Positions 24,037-31,302 of a DNA stretch of 64,000 nt are shown here, piece after piece. A model generated the notes under the pieces. It was not told the DNA's origin. It saw only the letters and a list, made by a program, of their open reading frames with translations, and searched no databases. Position 1 is the stretch's first letter; the number at the start of each line of letters is the position of its first letter. Both the position numbers and the translations under genes were made by a program. Origin of the DNA: Bog-756 sp963730685 (GTDB taxonomy: Bacteria > Actinomycetota > Acidimicrobiia > Acidimicrobiales > RAAP-2); contig CAVSSP010000004.1 of the NCBI GenBank assembly GCA_963730685.1, forward strand, positions 1,488,001 to 1,552,000, written 5' to 3'.

Positions 24037-24598
24037 TCATGACGGTGGCGACGGTCGGTAGGTAAGCAGAACATTGCCGGAGTCGAACGATCGCGCGTGA
24101 AGCAGGGTGAGGGAGAGACGGTTCCTCAGATTCTCGAACAGGGATCGCCCCTGGCCGAGCACGATCGGGAAGATCATGATTCGGAGTTCGTCGAGGACAC
24201 CCGCGCACGCCAAGTCGGCGGTTAGCCGCGCACTCCCGATGACGAGCACTTCCTTGCCCGGAGCAGCCTTCAGTTGTGCCACGTGCTCGATCGCCCCGCC
24301 TCGCACGACCGTGGTCCCTCCCCATTGCGCGTCGGTGAGCGTCGTCGAGAAGACGAGCTTCCTTGTCGTTCATCCGGCTGGTAATCCCCGGGTCGTTGGC
24401 CATGGCCTGCTCGGTTGGCCAGTAAGCGGCCATGTGCTCATAGGTTGCGCGACCGAAGGCGAGTGGCCCTGCCTCGGCGAGCTGTCGAGCGGCGAAATCG
24501 TTGAACTCCGCGTCCACGTTCGGCCAGTCGAGCTGGCCATTCGGGCCTTCGTAAAAGCCGTCGAGGCTGATGAAGATGAACGATGCCATGGTTCTCAT
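24037..24598 (-). pseudogene. Frame-shifted dihydrofolate reductase/RibD C-terminal family protein
   Basis: The N-terminal half reads from ATG 24598 (MRTMASFIFISLDGFYEGPN..., LAFGRATYEHMAAYWPT) with GAGGAGG eight bases upstream. After MNDKEA near 24360 the frame goes wrong. The second half (RGGAIEHVAQLKAAPGKEVL, GSARLTADLACAGVLDELRI, FPIVLGQGRSLFENL) continues in another frame to 24037. A single extra base in AAGGAAGCTC would explain it: removing it restores K-K-L-V-F-S-T-T-L. The intact protein would be a NADPH-dependent DHFR-like reductase of about 185 residues. It is either a true pseudogene or an indel in the sequence. Confidence 0.8.
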
Positions 24599-24863
24599 TG
24601 GGTGGTCCTCCTCGGTGAAGTGTCTCATCACGAAGACACCTTCCGCTCATCACCTCGAGTACTGGTGACCCTCCGACCCCCCGGTGAGGCAGTCGGCCCA
24701 TCCACGTCCATGGCCTCGTGGCCAACTCGACCACCCACTCACGCGGCCCAACGATTTGGCTCGTTCCTTCCGACGGCGTCGAAATCCCCAGGTCCTGCCC
24801 CCTGCCCTAATGGCCAGGCGAGTGTCCGAGCCCGCACTTATGCCGTGCACCCGGAGGGAACGG

Positions 24864-25418
24864 TTAGGACTTCGCTGCGACCGATCTGACGGTGATGTCA
24901 CCTAGGAATGTGTGTCCTGTGATCCTGATCACGTGATCGTCGTTGGTCGCTACGATGCCCGCGGCTTCGTTATTCAGGTGGTCATTGTTCGCTCGACCCG
25001 ACAACTCGACTCGGGTGCCCGGTCGAACCAGCACGTCAACATCTCGACCGATCGCGTATGCCTGTACGGCGACGTCGGGTGGCATAGACCTGGGACTGGT
25101 CAAGTCGATCGTCACGTCGCCAAGTATGGAAATCGCCCCCAGCGTCTCTTCAACATCCCATGAATGAGAGCGAGTCCCCTTGTGGAACCAGCCTCCTTCA
25201 AAGAAAGGCTCGATTCCGAGCAGCCATCGGCGACTCGGCTTGCCCGGATCGGTGTCTGCCATGAGCATGAGCTTGCCATCGATCGCATGTCGTCGGTAGA
25301 GGCGAAGGACCCAGCTCTTAGGGGAATGCCAGCTGTGCCCCGTATCGTCTGCGACGAATCGGTCTGGAGGGCCAAGAAGTCGGGTGTTCTCCCCGGTGCG
25401 AGAGGAAGGGGCCGCCAC
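24864..25418 (-). CDS. LiaF-like C-terminal beta-domain protein, N-terminus uncertain
   Basis: 184 residues. The C-terminal half (LGAISILGDVTIDLTS, AYAIGRDVDVLVRPGTRVEL, ITGHTFLGDITVRSVA) resembles the repetitive beta domain of LiaF/YvqF cell-envelope stress proteins. The N-terminal part has SWVLRLYRRHAIDGKLMLMA, unrecognised. There is no ribosome site at GTG 25418. In contrast, GTG 25447 overlaps the stop of the marR gene as GTGA and opens a good N-terminus (MTTNPPPRPSWRPLPLAPG) in another frame. One missing G in the G4 run opposite 25391-25394 would join the two, so the true gene may be 24864-25447. Probably cotranscribed with marR. Confidence 0.6.
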   Translation of the reverse strand: MAAPSSRTGENTRLLGPPDRFVADDTGHSWHSPKSWVLRLYRRHAIDGKLMLMADTDPGKPSRRWLLGIEPFFEGGWFHKGTRSHSWDVEETLGAISILGDVTIDLTSPRSMPPDVAVQAYAIGRDVDVLVRPGTRVELSGRANNDHLNNEAAGIVATNDDHVIRITGHTFLGDITVRSVAAKS

Positions 25419-25443
25419 GAAGGACGTGGCGGCGGATTAGTCG

Positions 25444-25905
25444 TCACCGGGGAAGAGGACCGACGGAAGATGGTGGGGCTTCGGTCAACGCGTCGACACA
25501 GGACGAGAGTGCTCCTCCGAGTCGCGACCGCGCCAGGTCGGAGAGCTTGCCGAGCATTCGCTCCTCCACTGCGTCGACTGCATCCGCTGCCACTTCCAAG
25601 GTCCCGCGACCGCGCTCAGTCAGTTCGGCCTGGAGGACGCGTCGGTGCTGTGGATGTGTGCGTCTTTCCAGGAGCTGGCGGCTCTCGAGTTCGTGCAACA
25701 CGGCGTGCATGCTCTGTGGCGTGACGAACGCCCGACGGGCGAGGTCGGCGTTCGAGAGCCCGGGCTCATCCTCCAGAGCGGTGAGGACGGCGAACTGGGT
25801 CACCGTGAGCCCGTAGGGCCCAAGTGCATCGACCATCGCATCGTGGAGGACCGTCTGCGCCCTCTTGATCAAGTAACCCACCCTGGCCGTAGTGGCCTCG
25901 TTCAT
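25444..25905 (-). CDS. MarR-family transcriptional regulator
   Basis: 153 residues from ATG 25905. Winged-helix features: LTVTQFAVLTALEDEPGLSNADLARRA (helix-turn-helix entry), FVTPQSMHAVLHELESRQLL (recognition helix) and ERRTHPQHRRVLQAELTERG (wing). MarR proteins bind palindromes as dimers and are released by phenolic or other small ligands or oxidation. Two near-identical palindromes lie immediately upstream, in the space shared with the divergent VOC gene, so it should regulate both itself and that gene. Its stop overlaps a downstream GTG as GTGA. Upstream in-frame codons to 26019 run through the operators and are not coding. Confidence 0.9.
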   Translation of the reverse strand: MNEATTARVGYLIKRAQTVLHDAMVDALGPYGLTVTQFAVLTALEDEPGLSNADLARRAFVTPQSMHAVLHELESRQLLERRTHPQHRRVLQAELTERGRGTLEVAADAVDAVEERMLGKLSDLARSRLGGALSSCVDALTEAPPSSVGPLPR

Positions 25906-25917
25906 CGTCCACCTCAC

Positions 25918-25934
25918 TATCAGGGAGCCTGATA
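25918..25934. promoter_or_regulatory. MarR operator site 1
   Basis: TATCAGG-GAG-CCTGATA, a perfect 7+3+7 palindrome, 13 bases upstream of the marR start. It should be the main autoregulatory site. Confidence 0.75.
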
Positions 25935-25937
25935 CAC

Positions 25938-25954
25938 TCTCAGGATACCTGATA
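25938..25954. promoter_or_regulatory. MarR operator site 2
   Basis: TCTCAGG-ATA-CCTGATA, the same 17-base palindrome with one mismatch, placed exactly 20 bases from site 1, on nearly the same face of the helix. It lies 40 bases upstream of the VOC gene start and could give cooperative repression. Confidence 0.72.
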
Positions 25955-25993
25955 CAGGGTACTGGAACCCAACTCACAGACAAAGGACACACA

Positions 25994-26350
25994 ATGACCG
26001 CACTTGGCCCTGACTTCATCGCTCTCCAGGTCCGCGACCTGGAAGCTTCAGCCGCGTTCTACATCGAGCACCTTGGCCTAGTTCGTGCTCCGGTGAGCCC
26101 CGAGCACGCCGTGGTCTTCTCCACGGAGCCCATCACATTCGCTGTCCGGGAGCCGCTTATCGACCTCGATGCGGTCGAGCACCTCGGGTGGGGCGTCGCC
26201 ATCTGGCTGAAGGCGAACGATCCCCAGGACCTGCATGACGAAATGGCCCTGGCTGGAGTGCCGATCCTGGTCGAACCGTTCGACGGACCTTTTGGCCGAA
26301 CGTTCACCTTCACCGATCCTGACGGCTACGCGGTGACCATCCACGGCTGA
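25994..26350 (+). CDS. VOC (glyoxalase/bleomycin-resistance) family protein
   Basis: 118 residues from ATG 25994, with AAAGGAC six bases upstream. The beta-alpha-beta-beta-beta units of the VOC fold are clear: FIALQVRDLEASAAFYIEHL, GLVRAPVSPEHAVVFS, then PFGRTFTFTDPDGYAVTIHG with the usual F-DPDG turn. Such proteins are glyoxalases, dioxygenases or drug-binding resistance proteins. The gene is divergent from marR and shares its operators, which suggests it is induced by the regulator's ligand, perhaps as part of a detoxification response. The next gene downstream (26480) is on the same strand. Confidence 0.87.
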   Translation: MTALGPDFIALQVRDLEASAAFYIEHLGLVRAPVSPEHAVVFSTEPITFAVREPLIDLDAVEHLGWGVAIWLKANDPQDLHDEMALAGVPILVEPFDGPFGRTFTFTDPDGYAVTIHG

Positions 26351-26479
26351 GACGGTCTCCGCACGACCAGTGATAGTGAGGGCATGTGGAATTGGGCGAC
26401 ACCCACAGCCGTCGTTGTTCTGTGCGCTCATTGGACGGCGTCCGACGCTCAGGTACCGTGTGGCCGAGGAGGACTCACA

Positions 26480-27082
26480 GTGGCCGACCCCGACCGCCGA
26501 ATCATGCTGCTGGCTTCGTACGAGAACGCCGCGGTGATCGTCTCGGCAATAGACACCGAGTGGCTCGGCCACCCAACGCCATGCCCCAACTATGAGGTGG
26601 CCGCACTCATCGATCACCTCGTCGAAGCCGGCCACCGGGCGGCCGCTCTCAGCCGAGGGCAGGCACCCCCGCCGGGAGACGAGTCCCCTCATGTCGAGTT
26701 GTCCGACGCGCCCGCACAGCTACGTCGCGCCGCCAAGGAGGCAGCCGAGGCGTGGCGTAATGAAACCGCGCTGTCGTCAGGGTTCACCATGCCGTGGGGC
26801 GAGGTGTACAGCGGGGCCACCCTGGTGGACATGTACCTGGCCGAGCTGGCCACCCACGCCTGGGACTTGGCCCGAGCCACCGGACACCTCGACAGGTTGG
26901 ACCCCTCTCTCGCCCTCCCGGCACTCGATGGGGCGCGGGCCCTGATCAAACCCCAGTACCGCGACATGGTCGAGCCAGGCGTCCCATTCGCGACGGAGGT
27001 GCCTCCGCCCCCCGGCGCCGACGACTGGGAACGTCTCGCTGCCTTCATGGGACGCGAACCCCGAACATCGCTTGACCGGTAA
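26480..27082 (+). CDS. TIGR03086-family mycothiol-type metal-binding protein
   Basis: 200 residues from GTG 26480, with GAGGAGGA seven bases upstream; this is better than the in-frame ATG 26384. The DinB/MDMPI four-helix fold is seen in WLGHPTPCPNYEVAALIDHL (His of the metal site) and VDMYLAELATHAWDLARATG (second His). These match the actinobacterial TIGR03086 family related to mycothiol-dependent maleylpyruvate isomerase. No reaction is established for the family. It follows the VOC gene in the same direction with a 129-bp gap, so it could belong to the same MarR-controlled response, but its good ribosome site also allows independent expression. Confidence 0.83.
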   Translation: MADPDRRIMLLASYENAAVIVSAIDTEWLGHPTPCPNYEVAALIDHLVEAGHRAAALSRGQAPPPGDESPHVELSDAPAQLRRAAKEAAEAWRNETALSSGFTMPWGEVYSGATLVDMYLAELATHAWDLARATGHLDRLDPSLALPALDGARALIKPQYRDMVEPGVPFATEVPPPPGADDWERLAAFMGREPRTSLDR

Positions 27083-27343
27083 TACTCGCGCAGTGGAGGG
27101 CCAACTCCCCGCCATGGCTGGCCAGTCCCCCCTGGTCGCAGCGATCTCGTGGAGACCCGGTTGAAGCCAGAGCCACTGAGTGTCCCCGACCAACGACGGC
27201 TCGGCAGCGGTCATGGATCGAGGCTGAGCGGCACGTGGGGGCTGGAAAACGCTCCTGAGCGCGCTGAGAGGGGGGCTATCCCCATGGGAACGAATCCAGT
27301 TGTCCGCATTCCCTCAACATCCAAGTTTCTCTAACGTTGACCT

Positions 27344-27835
27344 GTGACGACTGGTGAGGTGGAGAGCCTGGACCGGCCACCGGCCGACTCCCGGACGGTG
27401 TGGGGGGCCGGATCCCGATTCGCCGTCCATCTCGGCCTGCTGTGCTCGGCCGCTGCTTCAATCGGCACGCTTCAGCTACTGCATGTGCGCATCGCGTACC
27501 ACACGGTCGTCGGGCTGGTGTTCGTCGGGCTGGTGGTCGTGCACCTGGTCCAGCGCCGTCGGACCATCGCTCGGTTGGTCGCCCAGCTCGTCCAGGCCCG
27601 GGCGCTCGTCAAACTGAGGATCCGCCTCACCGTCTCGGACCTCCTGCTCCTCTTCATCACGCTGAACGTGCTCTTGTCGGGGATCCTGGACTGGGCCCGA
27701 GGCGAGCCGCTACAGCTGCCGCTCCCCGCGCCCTTCTACCGGTGGCACCTCGACTCCGGGATCGCCCTCGTCATCTACCTGGCAGTGCACGTTTGGCATC
27801 GCAGGAAGCGCCTCCGGCGGTCGACGATCCGATAA
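27344..27835 (+). CDS. Four-helix membrane protein with cytochrome b-like histidines (DUF4405-like)
   Basis: 163 residues from GTG 27344. Four transmembrane helices: about 26-45, 50-69, 97-115 and 135-153. Histidines sit at helix ends in pairs (LLHVRIAYHTVVGLVFVGLV, VVHLVQRR, YRWHLDSGIALVIYL, AVHVWHRR), the arrangement expected for two b-type haems across a four-helix bundle, as in DUF4405 and cytochrome b561-like proteins. It may therefore move electrons across the membrane, but no redox partner is adjacent. It has a basic C-terminus. Confidence 0.72.
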   Translation: MTTGEVESLDRPPADSRTVWGAGSRFAVHLGLLCSAAASIGTLQLLHVRIAYHTVVGLVFVGLVVVHLVQRRRTIARLVAQLVQARALVKLRIRLTVSDLLLLFITLNVLLSGILDWARGEPLQLPLPAPFYRWHLDSGIALVIYLAVHVWHRRKRLRRSTIR

Positions 27836-27860
27836 TCGGTACACTCCCGGTGCGAAGTCG

Positions 27861-28085
27861 TCACTTCGGGCCGTAGTAGCGGCCGGTCCAACCGAAAACC
27901 TGCGCCGAGCGCCCACCCGGCAGAGATTGAACGTCCTTCGTACGTGAATAGCCATGTCGCTGCCCATCTGTCATGACCACGCAAAGATCGTCCACATCGC
28001 CCTCGATCGGGTGCTCCCGGCCATCCAGCGGCCCTCCGTTGAGGACGGCGATCTCCGCCGGGTCACGGTCAGTACTCGGGGCCAT
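27861..28085 (-). CDS. Small hypothetical protein with GGPLDGRE motif
   Basis: 74 residues from ATG 28085. The segment AVLNGGPLDGREHPIEGDVD, then YSRTKDV and a final FGWTGRYYGPK, resembles a class of short, widely scattered actinobacterial and phage proteins that begin with a G-G-P-x-D-G turn. No function is known. It is soluble and acidic in the middle. It is convergent with the membrane protein at 27344 and lies in a low-GC patch of small genes. Confidence 0.6.
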   Translation of the reverse strand: MAPSTDRDPAEIAVLNGGPLDGREHPIEGDVDDLCVVMTDGQRHGYSRTKDVQSLPGGRSAQVFGWTGRYYGPK

Positions 28086-28200
28086 GACAAAAAGAATCCC
28101 AGAGGTCCGGGCTCATCGCAATGGAAAGGACCCCTTCCACCGGCAAGGTGCGATCGCCATGTCGGAACTGGGGCTTTGCCGCCATCTACCATGGTCGGCG

Positions 28201-28704
28201 ATGGCTGAAGTCTGCTCTTGCTGCTCGATGTCGGTCGATTGGTGGGTCCGACTGCGCTCCCACCCCGACCAGCCGATCTGCCACGACTGCCTCGCCGGGC
28301 TCAATGGCCAGCGGGACGGTCAACTGCAACTCATGGCAAAGACCTGGCTGGTGACCGGATTCGAGCCGATATTCAAGGTGGCCGATGTGACTCGCTCGGT
28401 TGCATGGTTCGAGGGCGCTGGCTTCGAGGTCTCATTCCACGATGGCACCTATGCCTTCGCTCACCGCAACCGCGATATGACGATCCACCTTGCCCAAGCT
28501 GCCGAGGGCGAGCTGCCGGGTCAGGGTGCTCTCTACCTTCACTGCCAAGACGCTGACCGGGCAGCTGAGGAGTGGAGACAGGCGGGGATCGAGGTGAACG
28601 GCCCGACGGACGAGGACTACGGCAAGCGGGAGGGCTCAGTGACCGATCCGGATGGGAATGTCATCCGCTTCGGCTCACCCATTCGTCAGCCCGATGAGTC
28701 CTGA
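28201..28704 (+). CDS. VOC-family protein with N-terminal zinc-binding cysteines
   Basis: 167 residues from ATG 28201. The first 40 residues contain two cysteine clusters, VCSCCS and ICHDC, spaced about 20 apart, suggesting a zinc knuckle. From residue about 47 a VOC domain follows: TGFEPIFKVADVTRSVAWFE, AGFEVSFHDGTYAFAHR, IHLAQAA, ALYLHCQDADRAAEEW and SVTDPDGNVIRFGSP. This resembles bleomycin-resistance-type VOC proteins; the zinc module may mediate binding to a partner or nucleic acid, which is inference. Longer in-frame starts exist (28159 ATG, 27973), but their sequence overlaps the minus-strand gene and looks noncoding. Confidence 0.75.
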   Translation: MAEVCSCCSMSVDWWVRLRSHPDQPICHDCLAGLNGQRDGQLQLMAKTWLVTGFEPIFKVADVTRSVAWFEGAGFEVSFHDGTYAFAHRNRDMTIHLAQAAEGELPGQGALYLHCQDADRAAEEWRQAGIEVNGPTDEDYGKREGSVTDPDGNVIRFGSPIRQPDES

Positions 28705-28776
28705 CAGTCTTCACACCGCAGGCGGACGTCCGCCCAGCGCATTCCTCCTGGTTGCGTCGGCCGCAAGGCGAATTCC

Positions 28777-29073
28777 TCAAGGGCGGTCCGTCGAGATCCC
28801 ATGGGGCTGCTCGGGTGAGATCACCCATGCCCGTGCTTCGCAGAGCTCGAGGATCTGACGGGTTCCGAGCCCTGCGTCCATCGCCTTCATGATCTCGACA
28901 TTGAGCCGATTCACGATCGCGTTCAGATCTGGAGCCGTATGGGCGGGTTGGCCGGCTCCCGGATGAACGACCTCTCCTTGCACGGGCGGACGGTAGTTGG
29001 GGTGACGTTCGGGTGGATACCAGAGGCCGTCACCGGCATGCCACCAGTCGGGACTTTGCTGCGCAATGCTCAT
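28777..29073 (-). CDS. Small hypothetical protein with DUF2510-like start
   Basis: 98 residues from ATG 29073. The N-terminus SPDWWHAGDGLWYPPERHPN is a Trp-rich segment like the DUF2510 or WW-type motifs found at actinobacterial N-termini. After a Pro/His linker there is an amphipathic helix region (LNAIVNRLNVEIMKAMDAGL) ending in a Cys-containing helix. No membrane segment. Function unknown; such modules usually accompany membrane proteins, so this may be a soluble partner of one. It is followed on the same strand by no close gene. Confidence 0.65.
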   Translation of the reverse strand: MSIAQQSPDWWHAGDGLWYPPERHPNYRPPVQGEVVHPGAGQPAHTAPDLNAIVNRLNVEIMKAMDAGLGTRQILELCEARAWVISPEQPHGISTDRP

Positions 29074-29130
29074 CAGCCGCCTTTCGTCCTCCCTCAGAGG
29101 TCCACAATATGCCCCGTTGCGGTCCTGTTC

Positions 29131-29514
29131 TCAGGTCCAAGTCCAATCTCGCCGATGGAACCACAGCTCAGGTCGGGCGGGACCGGTTGCGGGCAGGCAG
29201 CATGGTCCCCGGCCTGGGCGTATCGATCGCCGGTTGGCGAAGCGTTCACCGGACCGGTCGGTCGGTGACGATGAGCCGGGAGTTCTCCGCACAGCCCCTC
29301 GGGGGGTTAGGCGGACTTCAGCACCGTGGTGGCCGCGCTCGAAGGCGTGCCGATGGATGGGCGCTGGCTCGAAGTTCGGCACGCTTGCTCCGCAGACGGC
29401 ACAGACGTAGGCCAACTCGTCGAGTATCCGGTCTTTGACGACATCGGGGAAGGTCCCTGATCCGGGGCAAACCGGTGGATCCAGTTCTTTCGCAGTCACG
29501 ATCGGACGCCTCAT
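29131..29514 (-). CDS. Hypothetical protein with putative zinc-binding cysteines
   Basis: 127 residues from ATG 29514. The first 62 residues look well formed: MRRPIVTAKELDPPVCPGSG, then ILDELAYVCAVCGASV and a HRHAFERGHH segment. These give a CxxC pair with an upstream Cys and downstream histidines that could hold zinc. Beyond RLTPRGAV the sequence turns Arg/Pro/Ser-rich, as if the reading frame there is not genuine. The real protein may be shorter through an indel, or the tail may be disordered. No family is recognised beyond a zinc-ribbon look. Confidence 0.5.
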   Translation of the reverse strand: MRRPIVTAKELDPPVCPGSGTFPDVVKDRILDELAYVCAVCGASVPNFEPAPIHRHAFERGHHGAEVRLTPRGAVRRTPGSSSPTDRSGERFANRRSIRPGRGPCCLPATGPARPELWFHRRDWTWT

Positions 29515-30213
29515 TCCCCCGACAGATCCAGGTCTACACCCGTTTGGATGCCCGCTCAACCGGCCCCCCGGGCAGGGGTGTCAGATTGCGCTTCGTCCCA
29601 GCCGCCCGGGAGGCTCGCCCGCCGCCCCGACGGAGTGACCCTTCCACCGCCTGATCTCCGGCCCCGTCGTCTATGTCTGGCGATTCGACCTCTCGCCCGT
29701 GCTCGGCCCACCCGGGTGTTCGTGCCACGTCAGACCACAGTCGTCGCAGCGGTGCGGGGGTGGGTGGCCCGGGGGCAGGCTGCACTCACACTCGTCGAGT
29801 CTCCGGGCCGTCGCGGCCCCGCAGCCACTCATACTCCGATTCAACACCCGATCGGTCGAAAGTCAACGCGTGACCGGGGTTGTTCATGCGACGTACATCC
29901 ATGGCCGATCGGCTGACGCCAGGCCGCCGAAGTCCGGTTCAGGTCCGATGCGACCCTGCAGCCGGCATCCCAGATCGCCGGGAGGCATCACAATGCCCTA
30001 CCCCCGGCAGGTCAGCCCCGGGTGGGGTGGAGCGCCGTGGCGTGGGTCTGAGGGGCGGCGCGGGGTCTGACCCGGTGGCCCAGCCTCCGGAGTATCCGCA
30101 GACCGAACCGATTGGGCTCTTTGCTTCCTGCGCGGTCTTGGCCTCGGCTGCATGTCCGCCATACCGCAGGGTGGTGGCGACCCAGATTGAAGCCGAGGCC
30201 GGCCCCGAGCAGG
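29515..30213. other. About 700 bp without a convincing gene
   Basis: No credible complete gene. A plus-strand fragment from GTG 30075 reads VAQPPEYPQTEPIGLFASCA, like the cytosolic start of an actinobacterial Pro-rich membrane protein. It runs on into the end of the minus-strand gene at 30214 and has no membrane domain, so it may be a gene remnant. No RNA or repeat was found. Confidence 0.45.
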
Positions 30214-30735
30214 TCAAGTGCTGGGGCTGGGACTGGCGGGTTGATCGAACACGCCGATGACGAGCAACCACCCAGCCGTGATCATGTAGCAGGTGTTGCT
30301 GACCAGAGCGATTGCGGCGATATACAGACCCGGTAGATAGCCGAAAAAGAAGACTGCTGCGCCAGTCATCTCAACCGCATGTAACAGGCTCCCGCCGATG
30401 ATACGAGAGCGTCGGAGGCCGGTGCTCATTCTGATGGCACTGGCATAGCCCTTGGCAAACACGGCCGCCGAAGCACCACAGACGATGAACAGTTCTGCAC
30501 CGATGGCCTGGTGGTTCTGACCCCCCATGAGAACGAACGCACAACGCATGAACACCAGGGCAAGACCTGTGAGGGTGTTGATGGCTCGATACCGATGTGT
30601 TGCGTCGGCAGCGATCGCCTTGAGGTTGAGTGACATCGCCACAAACACCAATCCGGTGAGCGTGACTGCGCCTGTTCCAGCCAGGAGGAAGAAGTTCGTC
30701 CACTGCTCAGGCCTAAAAATATCGGCGACGAGCAT
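30214..30735 (-). CDS. Four-helix integral membrane protein of unknown function
   Basis: 173 residues from ATG 30735. Four or five hydrophobic helices are visible: FFLLAGTGAVTLTGLVFVAM, TLTGLALVFMRCAFVLMG, ELFIVCGASAAVFAKGYASA, the pair around GAAVFFFGYLPGLYIAAIAL and ITAGWLLVIGVF. The opening EQWTNFFLLAGTGAVTLTGL-x-FVA is typical of a recurring bacterial family of small uncharacterised membrane proteins. The longer start at 30789 adds polar residues only. It is downstream of the tRNA-Pro gene on the same strand but separated by about 200 bases. Confidence 0.68.
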   Translation of the reverse strand: MLVADIFRPEQWTNFFLLAGTGAVTLTGLVFVAMSLNLKAIAADATHRYRAINTLTGLALVFMRCAFVLMGGQNHQAIGAELFIVCGASAAVFAKGYASAIRMSTGLRRSRIIGGSLLHAVEMTGAAVFFFGYLPGLYIAAIALVSNTCYMITAGWLLVIGVFDQPASPSPST

Positions 30736-30943
30736 CACCTGACTGTAACAAGTGATGCAGGCCTCATTCATGGCCGATGAGCACGGCATGGTCGATCACC
30801 GTGATGTGAACTCGCCGTGGCACTCGACCGGCCCGGACGCCTGATCGGCACGGAGCTGTCCCGCTTCGGCCCGGTCGTCCCCGCCGTCGTTGCTCCGAGC
30901 GTCGGGGCCGGGCACCTCCGCATGGCGATGCGGAAAATGCCGA

Positions 30944-31021
30944 TGGTCGGGCTGGGGAGATTTGAACTCCCGACCTCTTGACCCCCAGTCAAGCGCGCTA
31001 ACCAAGCTGCGCCACAGCCCG
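30944..31021 (-). tRNA. tRNA-Pro (anticodon GGG)
   Basis: On the minus strand the sequence folds as a complete cloverleaf. The acceptor stem is CGGGCTG paired with CAGCCCG, discriminator A and encoded CCA. The anticodon stem CTTGA/TCAAG encloses loop CTGGGGG, giving anticodon GGG, which reads proline codons CCC and CCU. The T arm contains GGTCGGGAGTTCAAATC. The length of 78 nt with CCA is normal. Confidence 0.95.
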
Positions 31022-31048
31022 TCTGGAAGAAGTATCCCTTTGACCTGG

Positions 31049-31064
31049 AGTTCTGTCCAGAACT
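31049..31064. repeat. Palindrome upstream of tRNA-Pro
   Basis: AGTTCTG-TC-CAGAACT, a perfect 7-base inverted repeat 28 bases upstream of the tRNA 5' end. It could be a protein-binding site in the tRNA promoter. Confidence 0.45.
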
Positions 31065-31077
31065 GCACCTCCTGGAC

Positions 31078-31102
31078 TGTTCAGCGGTGGGGCCGCTGAA
31101 CA
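31078..31102. terminator. Strong stem-loop upstream of tRNA-Pro
   Basis: TGTTCAGCGG, loop TGGGG, CCGCTGAACA: a perfect 10-base-pair stem with no following T-tract. It lies 57 bases upstream of the tRNA-Pro gene in a 281-bp gap (31022-31302) that holds no gene. It may be a terminator or a regulatory structure; direction cannot be decided. Confidence 0.45.
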
Positions 31103-31302
31103 ACCGAACCCTGGGCTTGTGGGGAAACTTCACGAAGGACCGCACGTCATGCTGCGATCCGACCCAGTGCAGCGTACATGAGCCTGCGGTGGTGCTGGGT
31201 CGCTGACCAGTCATAGGGCGTGGACGGTGTCGATCCGATGAGGTTCTGTCCGCATCGCACACATCGGTCTGTTCGGTGGAGCGATTGCGTAGGGTTGCCG
31301 GC

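Noticed and set aside
24927..24938. Palindrome GATCACGTGATC
   Set aside because: Inside the conserved coding sequence of the LiaF-like gene; no promoter context.
30075..30260. Plus-strand peptide VAQPPEYPQTEPIG... as a gene
   Set aside because: Stops after 61 residues, lacks the membrane part such proteins have and overlaps the end of the minus-strand gene; treated as a possible remnant only.
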